From Aspidapion aeneum (taxonomy: Eukaryota > Arthropoda > Insecta > Coleoptera > Brentidae), in NCBI GenBank assembly GCA_963576565.1, contig OY755038.1:206557013-206621012 (forward strand): 64,000 nucleotides of DNA, read 5' to 3'. Under the pieces are notes generated by a model, which was given only the letters and a program-made list of their open reading frames with translations, did not search any database and had not been told where the DNA came from. Shown here in pieces: positions 36,625-46,990 of the stretch. The translations under genes were made by a program, and so were the position numbers. Position 1 is the first letter of the stretch, and each line of letters begins with the position of its first letter.

Positions 36625-37360
36625 AAGTTGATACGCATTTCATAAAGCGTTGTCGTTTCCGTAACTGGGAAATGCTGTAATCTTGTTGGTCAGAATTTTG
36701 TTTTGACAGCTCACTACGTCGCTGCACTTCGCTAGATGAGATACGCACGGGTTGGATGTCGTAAAGCTACGTGTAGTCATCCGTACGTATTTTATCCACC
36801 CCGTAAGCAAAGTATCGATCGCTTGCCTGACCAATCAAATAAAGCGATTCCTCTCGCCACGACAACGTTAATGTGATACAAAGTGCATAATATTCACTTT
36901 AAGTGTCTACTTAAAGTGGATACACACTTCTTATCCCGTTGTCGATGTCGTGGCGAGGTAAATCGAGTAATTTGATTCGTCAGGCGGGCGGTCGATTCTG
37001 TGCTTACGGGGCTGGCTAAAATACATACGGACGACAACGCGTAGCTTTACGACACCTAACCCAACACACTTCGTATCCCGTTGTCGGTCGTGTGTGTGTC
37101 GTGGCGAGGTGAATCGAGTAATTTGATTGGTCAGGCTCGCAGTCGATACTGTGCCTACGAGGCTGGCGCTGAAATGCGCACGTACGGACGATATAGAGTA
37201 GCTTTACCTCACTCAACTCGTGTGTATGTCATGCAGCAACGTAGTGACACGGATCACCTTAAGGTGATCCGTGGTAGTGAGCTGTCAGACCTGACCAATA
37301 AGATTACAGCATTTCCCAGTTACACTAACGAGAACGCTATTGCGATATTCGTATCAACTT
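36625..37360. mobile_element. Foldback element ending 50 bp before the KH2 exon
   Basis: About 736 bp. Left end aagttgatacg and right end cgtatcaactt are inverted. Long inner blocks pair: gtaactgggaaatgctgtaa (36661) with ttacagcatttcccagttac (37303), ttgttggtcag with ctgaccaataa, and tgacagctcacta with tagtgagctgtca. In the middle, a unit of roughly 150-200 bp (tatcccgttgtcg ... gtggcgaggt ... aatcgagtaatttgatt) is present as two direct copies (36935 and 37074), and once inverted (about 36800-36870). The right edge lies so close to 37410 that the element may supply the branch-point region of this intron. Confidence 0.8.
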
Positions 37361-37410
37361 AGTCTCATTGTCAAAGTTAAAACTAAACATAATTTCTCTC
37401 ATCTTTCTAG

Positions 37411-37524
37411 AATGGTGCCAAAGTGGGTAACGGCGACGAAGTCGATGTGAGAATGATGGTGCATCAAAGTCAAGCTGGCTGCATCATTGGCAAAGGCGGT
37501 ACCAAAATTAAAGAAATTAGAGAG
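37411..37524 (+). CDS. HNRNPK: hnRNP K homologue, internal exon: start of KH2 with GKGG loop
   Basis: 114 nt, 38 codons, phase 0 on both sides. It begins NGAKVGNGDEVDVRMMVHQS and continues QAGCIIGKGGTKIKEIRE. This is the first strand, first helix, the invariant GxxG loop (GKGG, which contacts the RNA backbone) and the start of the second helix of KH2. Insect hnRNP K proteins have the same NGAK linker and (I/V)DVR(M/L)(L/M)(V/I)HQS sequence. Acceptor ctttctag and donor gag|gtaagt are both strong. The rest of KH2 must be in a later exon, not found in the remaining 26 kb. An apparent longer ORF runs through the donor into the intron and is not coding. Confidence 0.95.
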
Positions 37525-37749
37525 GTAAGTGCATTTTTCTTAATACTCTATAACAAATACAAAGAGTTAAAAAGAAACGAATCAAAGGGAAGAAATTATG
37601 TTATTCGCGCTCATAGTCGAAATAACTGAAGAACGAGAAGCTTCTGAGTTTTTAACTAGGTACACATTACGTATCAGAACTATCGACAACGATTTTAATG
37701 GTCCCAAATGTCGTTGTTAAGGAAAAGCAACGTAGTAAATATTAAACAA

Positions 37750-39229
37750 TTTTACTTGAATCTAATGAAGTCGATTTATCTCAAACATGGTCTCAATTGA
37801 AGCAACATGGAGCACCTTTTTGTTGCTATTTGTTTCTTCTTGTTGCCGTAAACTTGAAACATACAGAAACAATTATAAACTATTGGTTTCCATCAAAGCA
37901 ACCAAAATTGTTAGTTGTTTAGTCATGTTTTCTGTTATTTAAGCAATATTAAGCAACCTTTTGTTACGATTTGTCTCTTCTTGTTGTCATAAACATAAAA
38001 AACACAGAAACAATAATAAACACATGTCAACTTGTTTTTGTTTCGTCGTGTTGCTGATTTTCCTTTCAACTTTACCGCTCAAACTGGAAACCGGTGACAA
38101 GAGGCAACAACCGGCAATTGTTTCCCAAACGTAAAGCAATATTCAGCAACTTTGAGGTACATTTTTGGAAACAGACAACAGAAACACAAAAGCTGCTTCA
38201 GTGGAAACATAGCTTAACATCTGAAAATTAAATTAAAATTCGCAAAACAACCCTCATCATATATTTCTTTATTTTCATTTAAAACATGTCTCAATATCCT
38301 CACGTTCTCCAGAGAAAAAGTATAACAAACGGGAATTGGAAAAACGCGACTATTTTCCCGTTCTTATTTGCAAATAAAAACTCCCCGAAATAAACACAAA
38401 ACAATTTCCGTAGTGATATAGAAATTGGAGATAAAAAAAGCATCTGAAACATTGTCGAAGATAGTAAGGAAATCATAAAAAATTGACTTGAATGGAATGA
38501 CTTATGAAGTCGATTTATCTAATACTACGTTTCCAGTGAAGCAACATTGAGCACTTTTTTGTTGCGATTTGTTTCTTCTCGTTGCCGTAAATTAGAAACA
38601 TACAGAAGCAATTATAAACTATTTGTTTCCATTACAGCAACCAAAATTGTTAGTTGTTTAGTAATGTTTCCTGTTATTTAAGCAATATTAAGCAACCGTT
38701 CGTTACGATTTGTCTCTTCTTGTTGTCATAAATATAAAAAACACAGGAACAATAATAAACACATGTCAACTTGTTTTTGTTTCGTCGTGTTGCCGATTTT
38801 CCTTTGAACTTTACCGCTCAAATTGAAAACCGCTGACAAGAAGCAACAACCGGCAATTGTTTCCCAAACGTAAAGCAATATTCCGCAACTTTGAGGTACA
38901 TTTTTGGAAACAGACAACAGAAACACAAAAGCTGCTTCAGTGGAAACATAGCTTAACATCTGAAAATTAAATTAAAATTCGCAAAACAACCCTCATCATA
39001 TATTTCTTTATTTTCATTTAAAACATGTCTCAATATCCGCACGTTCTCCAGAGAAAAAGTATAACAAACGGGAATTGGAAAAACGCGACCATTTTCTCGT
39101 TTTTATTTGCAAATAAAAACTCCCCGAAATAAACACAAAACGATTTCCGTAGGGATATAGAAATTGGAGATGAAAAAAGCATCTGAAACAATGTTGGAGG
39201 TATTAAGGAAATCATGAAAAATTGACTTG
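37750..39229. repeat. Tandem duplication, 739-bp unit, two copies
   Basis: Copy 1 runs about 37750-38489 and copy 2 about 38490-39229. Shared strings include atgaagtcgatttatct (37765 and 38504), cgtaaagcaatatt, ccctcatcatatatttcttt and aattgacttg (end of both copies), with only scattered differences. Each copy contains a smaller inverted-repeat transposon. In copy 2 it runs from ctacgtttccagtgaagcaa (38523) to gcttcagtggaaacatagc (38952). Open frames here are not conserved proteins. Confidence 0.9.
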
Positions 39230-40599
39230 TTAAATTTGATTTTGCTCAGAGTGGTTTTATTAGAGAGTTATAGACTTATGTTCCATTTGGCTTTTATTTT
39301 TGAGCTTTCTGCGATACCCATAAACTTTTAATCTAGGTTCTTTTCACTTGAAAAAATTAACTTACAAACCAAAATGTTGATTGTCACAATTAAAAACATT
39401 CCCATAGTAGAAACTAAATTTCGGACTTTATTTTTAACTAGACGGTTTGGTTAGTCCTCTAGTCTAAACTAAACAATTGAACCACCCTCTTTAAGGTAGT
39501 CTTTAGGGGTACCGTTCATCAAACTTTAAAAACATAATGTCAATACCTATACTCTTCTGTGAAAGGTTTAAAGCCTTCTACGTAACAAAAAAAGAACAAA
39601 TGTCAATAATATTGTAACTACAATAAAATGAGCATGGGCAGTATTTTAATTCTTTTGCGTGCGGAAATACCAATTATCTTGGTATATCTCAAAAACTACT
39701 TGATTTATCATAAAATTTGTAATAACAAAATTTATTTGCCTTTAAAAAGGGAATAAAACAAGGATTAAAAAAATTAAAATCGGATCACTCGGTCGGGAGA
39801 TACGCTAAAACAAAAAATCTATCAATTTGGCGGCCATTTTGAAAGATGGCGGCCAAGCGACCATGAGTTCGACCACGTGACCAAACTTTTTTTTTACTCC
39901 TATGGGTTCTTAACAAAGCCCCGCAGTCAAACTGTGCGCACATATTAGGTCACACGTGACAGGAGCCAGCGCCTGGACCAACCAGAAAAATGGCAAAAAA
40001 TTGATAAAATTTCGAAAAGAGGATCAGCTAGGATTTATATGAATATGGCTCTGAAGTCAGGAAAGAGTACATATTCAAAATGTGCAATTAGTTTTTGGAA
40101 CCATTTTTATGTAACCTATACTTTATTCAGGCACACTGTGTGTAGTGCATCATTTCGAAAACTAACTTCCACAATTATATTAAGCTATGGGCAAACCGTT
40201 TTTATTAAAGAATTTAGTGCAAAAAACCCTCAGTTAGCACAATCCAAAAATAAATAGGGAAACGCACAATTGACTATAAAACATATAATTTAATATAAAA
40301 CCTAAATGGGAGGAAACTTTTGCAGAACAATAATTAGAGGGCGCACCCTTATTTTCTGCGGTTGGTTACCTTCGTATTATGCATGATGTGCGTTTTATTG
40401 TCACGATTTCAGTTGTGTTATCGTGTTTTATAATATTGGGTTATAAATAAAAATAAATTTATAAAACAACTATTATTGTGATGTTTCGAAAATTTCCCTG
40501 TTTTTAATGTTTTTGGAATAGAGTTTGACAGATGTCCAATACGTGAAATTCTAATCTCAAAGGTATTATATAGGGTGTCATTTAAATGGAATGATCAAA
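39230..40599. other. Intronic sequence without a recognised gene
   Basis: No gene. The segment 39690-39860 (atcactcggtcgggagatac, then ggcggccattttgaaagatg) is in the style of dispersed insect transposons. The open frame at 40039-40257 has no known motif. A repeat end tatagggtgtcatttaa lies at 40571. Confidence 0.4.
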
Positions 40600-42048
40600 C
40601 TTTAAGGTAGTGTTGCCGCGAGACAAGACGAGACGTCTTGTCTCGTTATGCGAGATCAAATGAGTCTCTCGTCTCGACGATAGGACTCTTCTTTCGCTCG
40701 AGAGAGCCTTTCTCTTGTCTCGTCTCGTCTCTCATGTCTCGTGGTTTATATCAGCTATACAAAGTTTTTGAGACACCCTGTGTAAAAGTGTGTTTTCAAG
40801 GTGAATGTTAATATTTATGGTATTTACTTTTTTCGAAAATAAAGTGTTAAGTCCAGTCTGGGATATACTCATTTCGTTTGCTTAAAATGTGGTATTAAAA
40901 AAATTTTTGTGGTCTTTATAGAGATACATGAGTCTGAGAACCAAGAATTTGGGTTTTCTTTGGAAAATTTTGTAAAATAAAGACAACAAATCTATTATTT
41001 ACAATACTTGGGTCTTGAAAATCTCTATGGAATATCCAGATTATGGAAATCAAAGATTTCTAGAAAACTAACCAAAACGTTTTTTTAAAATAACTTTCTC
41101 TTAAACTTAATTTCTCGTAATTTTTCCGTGAAAAACATGTTTTTGCAAAATGTTTTTTTGAAATAAACACACAATTTAGATACCTTTAAGCTTTTGTTAA
41201 CTATAGTTGATATTGTATTAAAATGACACCGCGTCATCAAAACTTTGATGGGCGGGAAGGGAGTAGAAGGGTACATACAGTAGCACGCACTTCGTTTAAT
41301 TTTTTTATTGATATTAATTCCCAAAATGAGGCACTGCACTAATTAGTCGTTGGCTTACTATTTTACTTGCTTTTTATTGATGTCTTCTAAACGATTTCAT
41401 TAGAAAGGAACATATATATAATATACTCTTATCTGGTTGTTACGAACATATTGATTTAGCCGGGCTTTGACGTTTTCTATTCGTTGTTGTTTTGACTGTT
41501 TATGTCAAACAAATTACGACGGAGCTTTTTACAGAGAAAATTACCGTTTTTGCAACTAAATCAATATTTGCGCACATTTTAATATAATTTTGGATCCTCT
41601 TTTATGTTTCGGATCTTTATTTATTAGGTAAGTACCTATTTGATCTCTCCTTTTAAAGGTCTTGTGTTTTATCCTTGAACATTAAACCCCGAGCGGCACT
41701 CTGCATGTACAAAGTGAAACACTAATTTTTTAAGGCTTCTTTACTTACTTTAAATTCACGGGTATGAAATTTAACGTTTGTTAGTATTATTTGGCTTAAA
41801 AATTCCGTTGATTGACGCTCACTGTCTTGATGACGGGTAAAAATGCAAAATGCGTTGATCCGGCCTGAAAAGACAAAGAGCTGTCGTAGGTCACGGACTA
41901 TAGTTGTTTTCTTTTATTTGCATTCGATCTTTTGGTTTTTTGTTTCTCTCGTATCTCGGTAGATGGCGCCTCTTGCTATAGTTCGCTCACTAATTACATT
42001 TAATTAGAGACAAAACCGTCTGATTAACTTCGCAAGATTTGTCACTTG

Positions 42049-42110
42049 ACCAGCAGTGTTTTGAGGAGTCCCATAAGGACGAAACGGTTAACTGTCAACA
42101 CTTATTAGGT
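42049..42110 (+). ncRNA. Hammerhead ribozyme, copy 3 (core C3 changed to U)
   Basis: Stem I agtgtt/aacact (6 bp perfect), stem II gtcc/ggac with loop cataa, gaaa, stem III acggttaactgt, cleavage nucleotide c42096. The core reads ttgagga instead of ctgagga: the invariant C3 is U (position 42061). Loss of C3 normally abolishes cleavage unless compensated at the paired G8 position, which is unchanged here. Confidence 0.82.
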
Positions 42111-42561
42111 GTCCATAAGATCTTGGACCCCCGTGAGGTTAAGCTTTCAAGCTACCCACGGAAAAATATAAGGGAAACAAAAAACTCATTTTTGCCCGAT
42201 TAGCCATGAAACTTGTTTGATTTTTAAATTCACGGGTATGAAATTTCACGTTTGTTAGATTATTTGGCTTAAAAATTCCGTTGGTTGACGCTCACTGTCT
42301 TGATGACGGGTAAAAATGCAAAATGCGTTGATCCGGCCTGAAAAGACAAAGAGCTGTCGTAGGTCACGGAATATAGTTGTTTTCTTTTATTTGCATTCGA
42401 TCTTTTCATTGATCGTCATTGTATAGCAGTGTTTTTCCCTGCTTTTGGTTTTTTGTTTCTCTCGTATCTCGGTAGATGGCGCCTCTTGCTATAGTTCGCT
42501 CACTAATTACATTTAATTAGAGACAAAACCGTCTGATTAACTTCGCAAGATTTGTCACTTG

Positions 42562-42623
42562 ACCAGCAGTGTTTTGAGGAGTCCCATAAGGACGAAACGG
42601 TTAACTGTCAACACTTATTAGGT
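42562..42623 (+). ncRNA. Hammerhead ribozyme, copy 4 (core C3 changed to U)
   Basis: Same sequence and the same C-to-U change (t42574) as copy 3; stem I agtgtt/aacact, predicted site after c42609. The shared mutation in both tandem units implies that the units were copied together from one template carrying the change, or were homogenised afterwards. Confidence 0.82.
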
Positions 42624-43499
42624 GTCCATTAGATCTTGGACCCCCGTGAGGTTAAGCTTTCAAGCTACCCACGGAAAAATATAAGGGAAACAAAAAACTC
42701 CTTTTTGCCCGATTAGCCATTAAACTTGTTTGATTTTTAAATTCACGGGTATGAAATTTCACGTTTGTTTACTTAGATGTTGCCGCAAAATTTGGTTTAC
42801 CATAGTTATGACGCGGTGCCACTTTAATACAATATCAACTATAGCAGATTTTTACATGAATTTTCTATATTTTTTAACTACTAGAATAAATTCCGCAGGA
42901 AAATTATTTGATTTTCAGAATTTTAGCTCTCCAAAGAATCGTCCAAAAACATTTTTTTTAAATTAACACATTTCTAAATAACAAAAAATCACGCCAAAAG
43001 CTAGAAAGGAAAACTAAAATTTTCCGCTTATGAATAATTTCCAAAAAAAAAATGTTCAGTACGTTAATAAGCATTTTCTCCATCTGATTTCAAGTAAACG
43101 AAAGGTTAAGCCACAGGACATGTTCTCAAGGAAGGAATATATGACAATTTTTGCATATCTTTTATTTAGAAAAAAAGTACATAAATATCAGCTTAACTCT
43201 ATAATAGGTCAATACGAACAGATGGTAAATCATAAAAATTTATAAAACCTCGAGAAAGGACGAGACGAGAGGCGAGAATCTCTCGTCTCGGCGGCAACAC
43301 TACTTTAAGGGGTGGTAGCAAAGGTAAAAACGATTTTTCTCCCATTACGTTTTACATCAGACTGACTTGTTTTTAGATACACAGTGGCAAAATTAACTTC
43401 CTTATAAATTACAACATACAATCGAAATTTTTTGTTATAAGTGTTAAAATCATTTAAGAAAAAAACAAAATACTTAAAAAGAGTGCATTTCAATCGGCA

Positions 43500-43740
43500 A
43501 GACACAGATTGCTCAATAACATTATTAAACAGGTTCTCATTTCAGCTGGAATTCCGGCTGTTATGGAATCTCCAAATATGTCACAGTGACGGGAAACGGG
43601 CGACAGACGGATTATCTTTGGTTCCCTCGAAGAATGGTAGAGCTTTATTGTGGGATGCAACATGCAAAGACATAATATGGTCATTACATAAACCTAACAA
43701 TTATTTCTGTAAAATTATTATCTATCCTGCACCTGAAAAG
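43500..43740 (+). pseudogene. Retroelement protein C-terminal fragment (GRALLWDATC motif)
   Basis: Two frames join. LNNIIKQVLISAGIPAVMES (about 43512-43572) leads, after a frameshift, into SDGKRATDGLSLVPSKNGRA and LLWDATCKDI (about 43587-43672). The order SAG(I/F)PAVxEP...SDGKRPDG..L(V)P(W)..GR.L(V)WDATC(V)DT is one I recognise from proteins often annotated in animal genomes as reverse-transcriptase-like transposon products. The exact family is uncertain. It starts about 200 bp after the hAT element. Short, frameshifted, dead. Confidence 0.65.
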
Positions 43741-44189
43741 TAGTAACTCGCAAGCAGCAATACGGTAGTTTCATCGACATATAAACCGGGGTAGTTTATG
43801 CCGTTTGTCATGCAGATGGGGATAAATTATAAAGCAGTGAGCATATTAAGGGTACATATACACCTATGTGTGTGTTGTCGAGCGAACCCGCACACACAAT
43901 GTCAGTTGATTAAGTTGTTATTAAACGCACGCAATAATTGGCGGTTAGGTCTGTGCGGTTCTATGTTGTCCACTATATATTTTTAGCTATACGTATTGCA
44001 ACGGTAAGAGGCGTATTGATAAAACTAAAATAATAGTGGTTTTTTGACAATTTTTTTCCCTATTCTGTCTACTTTAAGCCAAGTTGTGAAGTTACGTTAT
44101 GTCCTATGCGGCAGGGAAGTGTCGTGGTATGTTCGTCGGCTTCACATGCAGAAGGTATCAGGTTCGCGAACAACGATACAAAAACAAAA
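43741..44189. other. Intronic sequence without a recognised gene
   Basis: No recognisable coding sequence. The open frame at 43798-43986 is compositional. Confidence 0.35.
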
Positions 44190-44910
44190 CTTTTTTAAAA
44201 AAATTGTTTTAAATTAAGCACACCACTGGAGCGGTAAATATAAAATATTTTTTACCATGTTACACATCGTTTAAAAGGAAATTTTATTATCTACAATGAA
44301 GTAAAAAACAATTTTTTTTGATAAAGGGTATGGTTTTCAGAAAATCAAATAAAACCTGTGCAAAACTTAATTTTAAAAAAATTAATTAAATGTCTCCCAT
44401 TTACGGACGTCGCTGGCGGGTTCGTTGTAAGTCAAACCCCATCGAGTTACAGACCGTTGAAAAGAGAATTTTACTGTCAATAAAGTGCATCATAGCATTT
44501 TTTTAAATTAGGCTTAGTTTTTGAAAGAATTAGATAAAACTTGTAACAAAAATATTTTAATTTGTGATTTTTTAAAATTGGTTAAATTTACGGGCGCCTC
44601 TGAATTTATAACCATGAAACCAATCCGACTTTCTTGTACAGCATTTTAAAGGAAATTTTATTTGCTACAATAATGTATAACACATTTTGTTCTATAAACC
44701 TTGGTTTAAAAAAAAATCGAATAAATCATGGAAAAAACATGGATATTTTTTTACTACTACGGACGCCGCTGAAGAGTTTATAAATAGTTGACCCCCATCG
44801 AGTTGTACCTTTTTCAAAAGGAAATTTCATTGTCTATAATAAAGTATATTACACATTTTTCTCTTAGAAGCGTATTTTTTGAGAAAATTTAAGAAAACCT
44901 AAATATGTTA
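44190..44910. repeat. Degenerate tandem repeat, about 170-190 bp unit, four copies
   Basis: Recurring landmarks: tttacggacgtcgctgg (44400), tttacgggcgcctctga (44588) and tacggacgccgctgaa (44758); aaaaggaaattttat (44274, 44648) and aaaggaaatttcattgtcta (44818); ccccatcgagtt (44437, 44790). Units are strongly diverged. The ggacgccgctg motif resembles ggcgcccgc in the 6590-7420 foldback, so they may be related. Confidence 0.7.
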
Positions 44911-46169
44911 GATTTTGGGGGGTCTGGGGGGGTTTTTGAAGAGGTGGTTAGTTTAAGGATGTGTTTGACCCCTAAGCTCTCCTACCGTTTTGTACGTCAC
45001 TAAATTTACACAAAAAAATAAAAATAAATTAAAAAACGTGCCGTTTAAAGCACTAAATTTTAAAAAATGATTATTTTCTAACTTAGTTACTTTAAGTTAA
45101 AAGTTACTCCCACTCCATTACAATATTTAAAAATACATTTAAAGAATGGATTTTGTAGCTGATAAAATTCTCTACAAGATATGTTGTTAGAACTTTTACC
45201 CTAGAACAAAGTATTTCGGAGCTTATGCCGTCTAAGTAGAAAAAATCTGAAAATTTGCGCAAGCACGTGATTTTAGTCATGTTTGGAAATTACCTAGCTC
45301 CGTTACTACTGCTCGCAGAACAACCATGGTACCACCCAATTGTAGATAATTATATCCTCTAAAAAATTTCATATAACTATTTTTGCGATTTAGTGTACTG
45401 GAACGAAATTAAAGGCAAAAAACTAAAAAAAGTGCCAATTTTTGATGGTTTTTTCAAGATGGCGGAGGGAGCACAGGGGTGGGGGTGCCGAAAACTCAGA
45501 TTTTTAACTACCCTCCTGAGCTTAAAAACATATCCAAAATTCAGAACTACCGGACCTTTTGTAGGGTAACCCCCCTATTTTGGCCTCTATTCATTGAACT
45601 AGCAGGTGTAGTCCGGGAGCCGGCACGCAGACAACCGAGGAATCAGGAATAACCACCTAGGAGCCTGCTATAAGTGCTATATAGTCGGTACCAGGATGGC
45701 GCCAGCATAAATTTCCTGCAGTCAACTCACGACGACCACGATTGTTGCTCTGAAAAGGAAAGAAGTCTATCGTCTATAACCAAGTTCTGCTGCAAGATGC
45801 AAGTCAACATGTACCAGCATTACCTTTCGGAAGGGGTGTAAAAGCGTGGGTCCACTGTGCATACTTGCTACGCAGTATAAAGATTCCTGTCTTCCACAAA
45901 GAGGTGCCAGGCAAAATTAAGTTATCTTAGAGAAAGAAAACTTGCATCAGTGCATCAGTATGATATATGATGAACGGACAAATCGGGGTCTGCGAAAAGG
46001 GCGCGCCATAAATGGTCTTCCCACCACTACTACTACGTTATGCCCTAGAAGCAAGCCTGGCAACCCATGCGGACACCTCATAGGTAGTGTAGCTACCCAT
46101 CATTAACAAATCAACGGACCATGTGACATTCTCGTTAGACACAGACATTCAATTCAAAGTGGTAATAAA
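44911..46169. other. Intronic sequence; right part may be upstream LINE sequence
   Basis: To about 45600 repeat-like non-coding text (for example aagatggcggagggagcaca). From about 45600 base composition becomes more even, and this may be decayed LINE coding sequence leading into the RNase H fragment, but no RT motif is readable. Confidence 0.4.
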
Positions 46170-46990
46170 GGACCGCCAATCGTGGACCATAAGAGAACTA
46201 CCGCAAGCAAAGAATGCGTCGATCTAAAATACAGGCGAATCCAAGCTAGCGGAAGGAGCTGGTTTGGGCATAACAAGTCCAAATTTTAAACTCCTTATCA
46301 GTGGGTAACACACCTACGATATTCCAAACAGAAGTGCTTGCGATTAACATATGCGGACAAGAGTGCCTCAACATGGGTCTCAATGGAAAGAATATCTTTA
46401 CTCTTTCGGACAGCCAAGCAGTCATAAGGGCCATAAAGGCTTATAAGTCAATGCTAGTCTAAGAGTGTAAACAGAACTTAAAACGACTGGCTCAAAACAA
46501 CAAAATAACAATAATGTGGGTAGGACATCAGGGCATTGAAGGAAATAAGAAAGCAGACAGCCTCGCAAAGAAAGGAGCGGCAACATCCTATTGCGGACTA
46601 GAGCCCTTTTGTGGACTAATAAAATGCCACTACATAAAAGAACCGAATGCATGGAAAATGTATCACTAGAGACAAACGGTTCATAACCATATTAGCCAAG
46701 AAGTCCAAACAGCTTCTAGAAATAAACAGGAACGAGTTAAAACTAGTAGTCGGTTCCGAACCGAACCGGACACTGCCCAGTGATATATCACCTAAAGGCA
46801 ATAGGTAAAGCCGACGATGACAACAGCAGATTCTGCAGTAACGCTTCAGACAGCTGAACATCTACTTGTAAAAGGTGCCAGTACCTTAAAGGAGGTACTC
46901 TATGTATTACCTCAAGAAGTGAGCCAACTAACTCCCAAGAAAATAGACTCCTTCGGCAGAATCTTGCAAATCTTGGAGACATGAGATGAG
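46170..46990 (+). pseudogene. LINE RNase H domain and zinc-knuckle tail (I/Jockey-like)
   Basis: RNase H is readable with frameshifts and stops: SKLAEGAGLGITSPNFKLL (46240-46295); FQTEVLAINICGQECLNMGL (46320-46382) with the catalytic Glu; NIFTLSDSQAVIRAIKAYK (46388-46450) with the catalytic Asp; then KITIMWVGHQGIEGNKKADS and LAKKGA (46503-46583), which contain the H and the last Asp. The zinc-knuckle piece HLKAIGKADDDN / RFCSNAS follows at about 46785-46845, then LPQEVSQLTPKKIDSFGRIL to about 46975 and a short gagat run. RNase H removes RNA from the cDNA hybrid. Same family as 31330-31500. Confidence 0.85.

Larger units (their letters stand above)
23053..37410 (+). other. HNRNPK: hnRNP K intron of 14,358 bp filled with mobile elements
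   Basis: Bounded by donor gtttgt at 23053 and acceptor ctctcatctttctag ending at 37410, phase 0 on both sides. The content is annotated separately: a hAT with transposase remnant, MITEs, satellite-like tandem repeats, LINE tails, hammerhead-ribozyme repeats, a Tigger element, and a foldback element that ends 50 bp before the acceptor. Confidence 0.85.
41748..42767 (+). mobile_element. Retrozyme-like insertion: two tandem hammerhead units, 8-bp target duplication, no coding sequence
   Basis: Two head-to-tail units start at ttcacgggtatg (41755 and 42229), with the first bases of a third at 42742. Unit 1 is 474 bp with an internal deletion (after cattcgatctttt); unit 2 is 513 bp. The insertion is flanked by tttactta at 41740-41747 and 42768-42775. 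The units match those at 33559-34449 and 59-61 kb. There is no RT or other open frame, so it must have moved in trans. Penelope-like elements and metazoan retrozymes have this tandem hammerhead-LTR layout; this assignment is from family knowledge. Confidence 0.85.
40608..43302. mobile_element. hAT element with exact 8-bp target duplication, hosting a ribozyme insertion
   Basis: 2,695 bp. Ends tagtgttgccgcgagac and gtctcggcggcaacacta are inverted. The exact 8-bp repeat ctttaagg lies at 40600-40607 and 43303-43310. Both ends carry runs of cgaga/tctcg units (40616-40742 and 43247-43288). An inner inverted pair contains gttgatattgtattaaa (41208) and tttaatacaatatcaac (42824). Insertion of two hammerhead units at 41748-42767 lies between the inner arms. 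Without it the element is about 1.7 kb. No hAT transposase motif was recognised in the open frames at 42730-43245. Confidence 0.9.

Noticed and set aside
37423..37629. Open frame through the KH2 exon extended to 37629
   Set aside because: It starts at an accidental Met-like position inside the exon and reads past a consensus gtaagt donor; the extension has no KH similarity.
46246..46982. Four - strand open frames of 62-81 codons
   Set aside because: Antisense shadows of the + strand RNase H and zinc-knuckle fragment.
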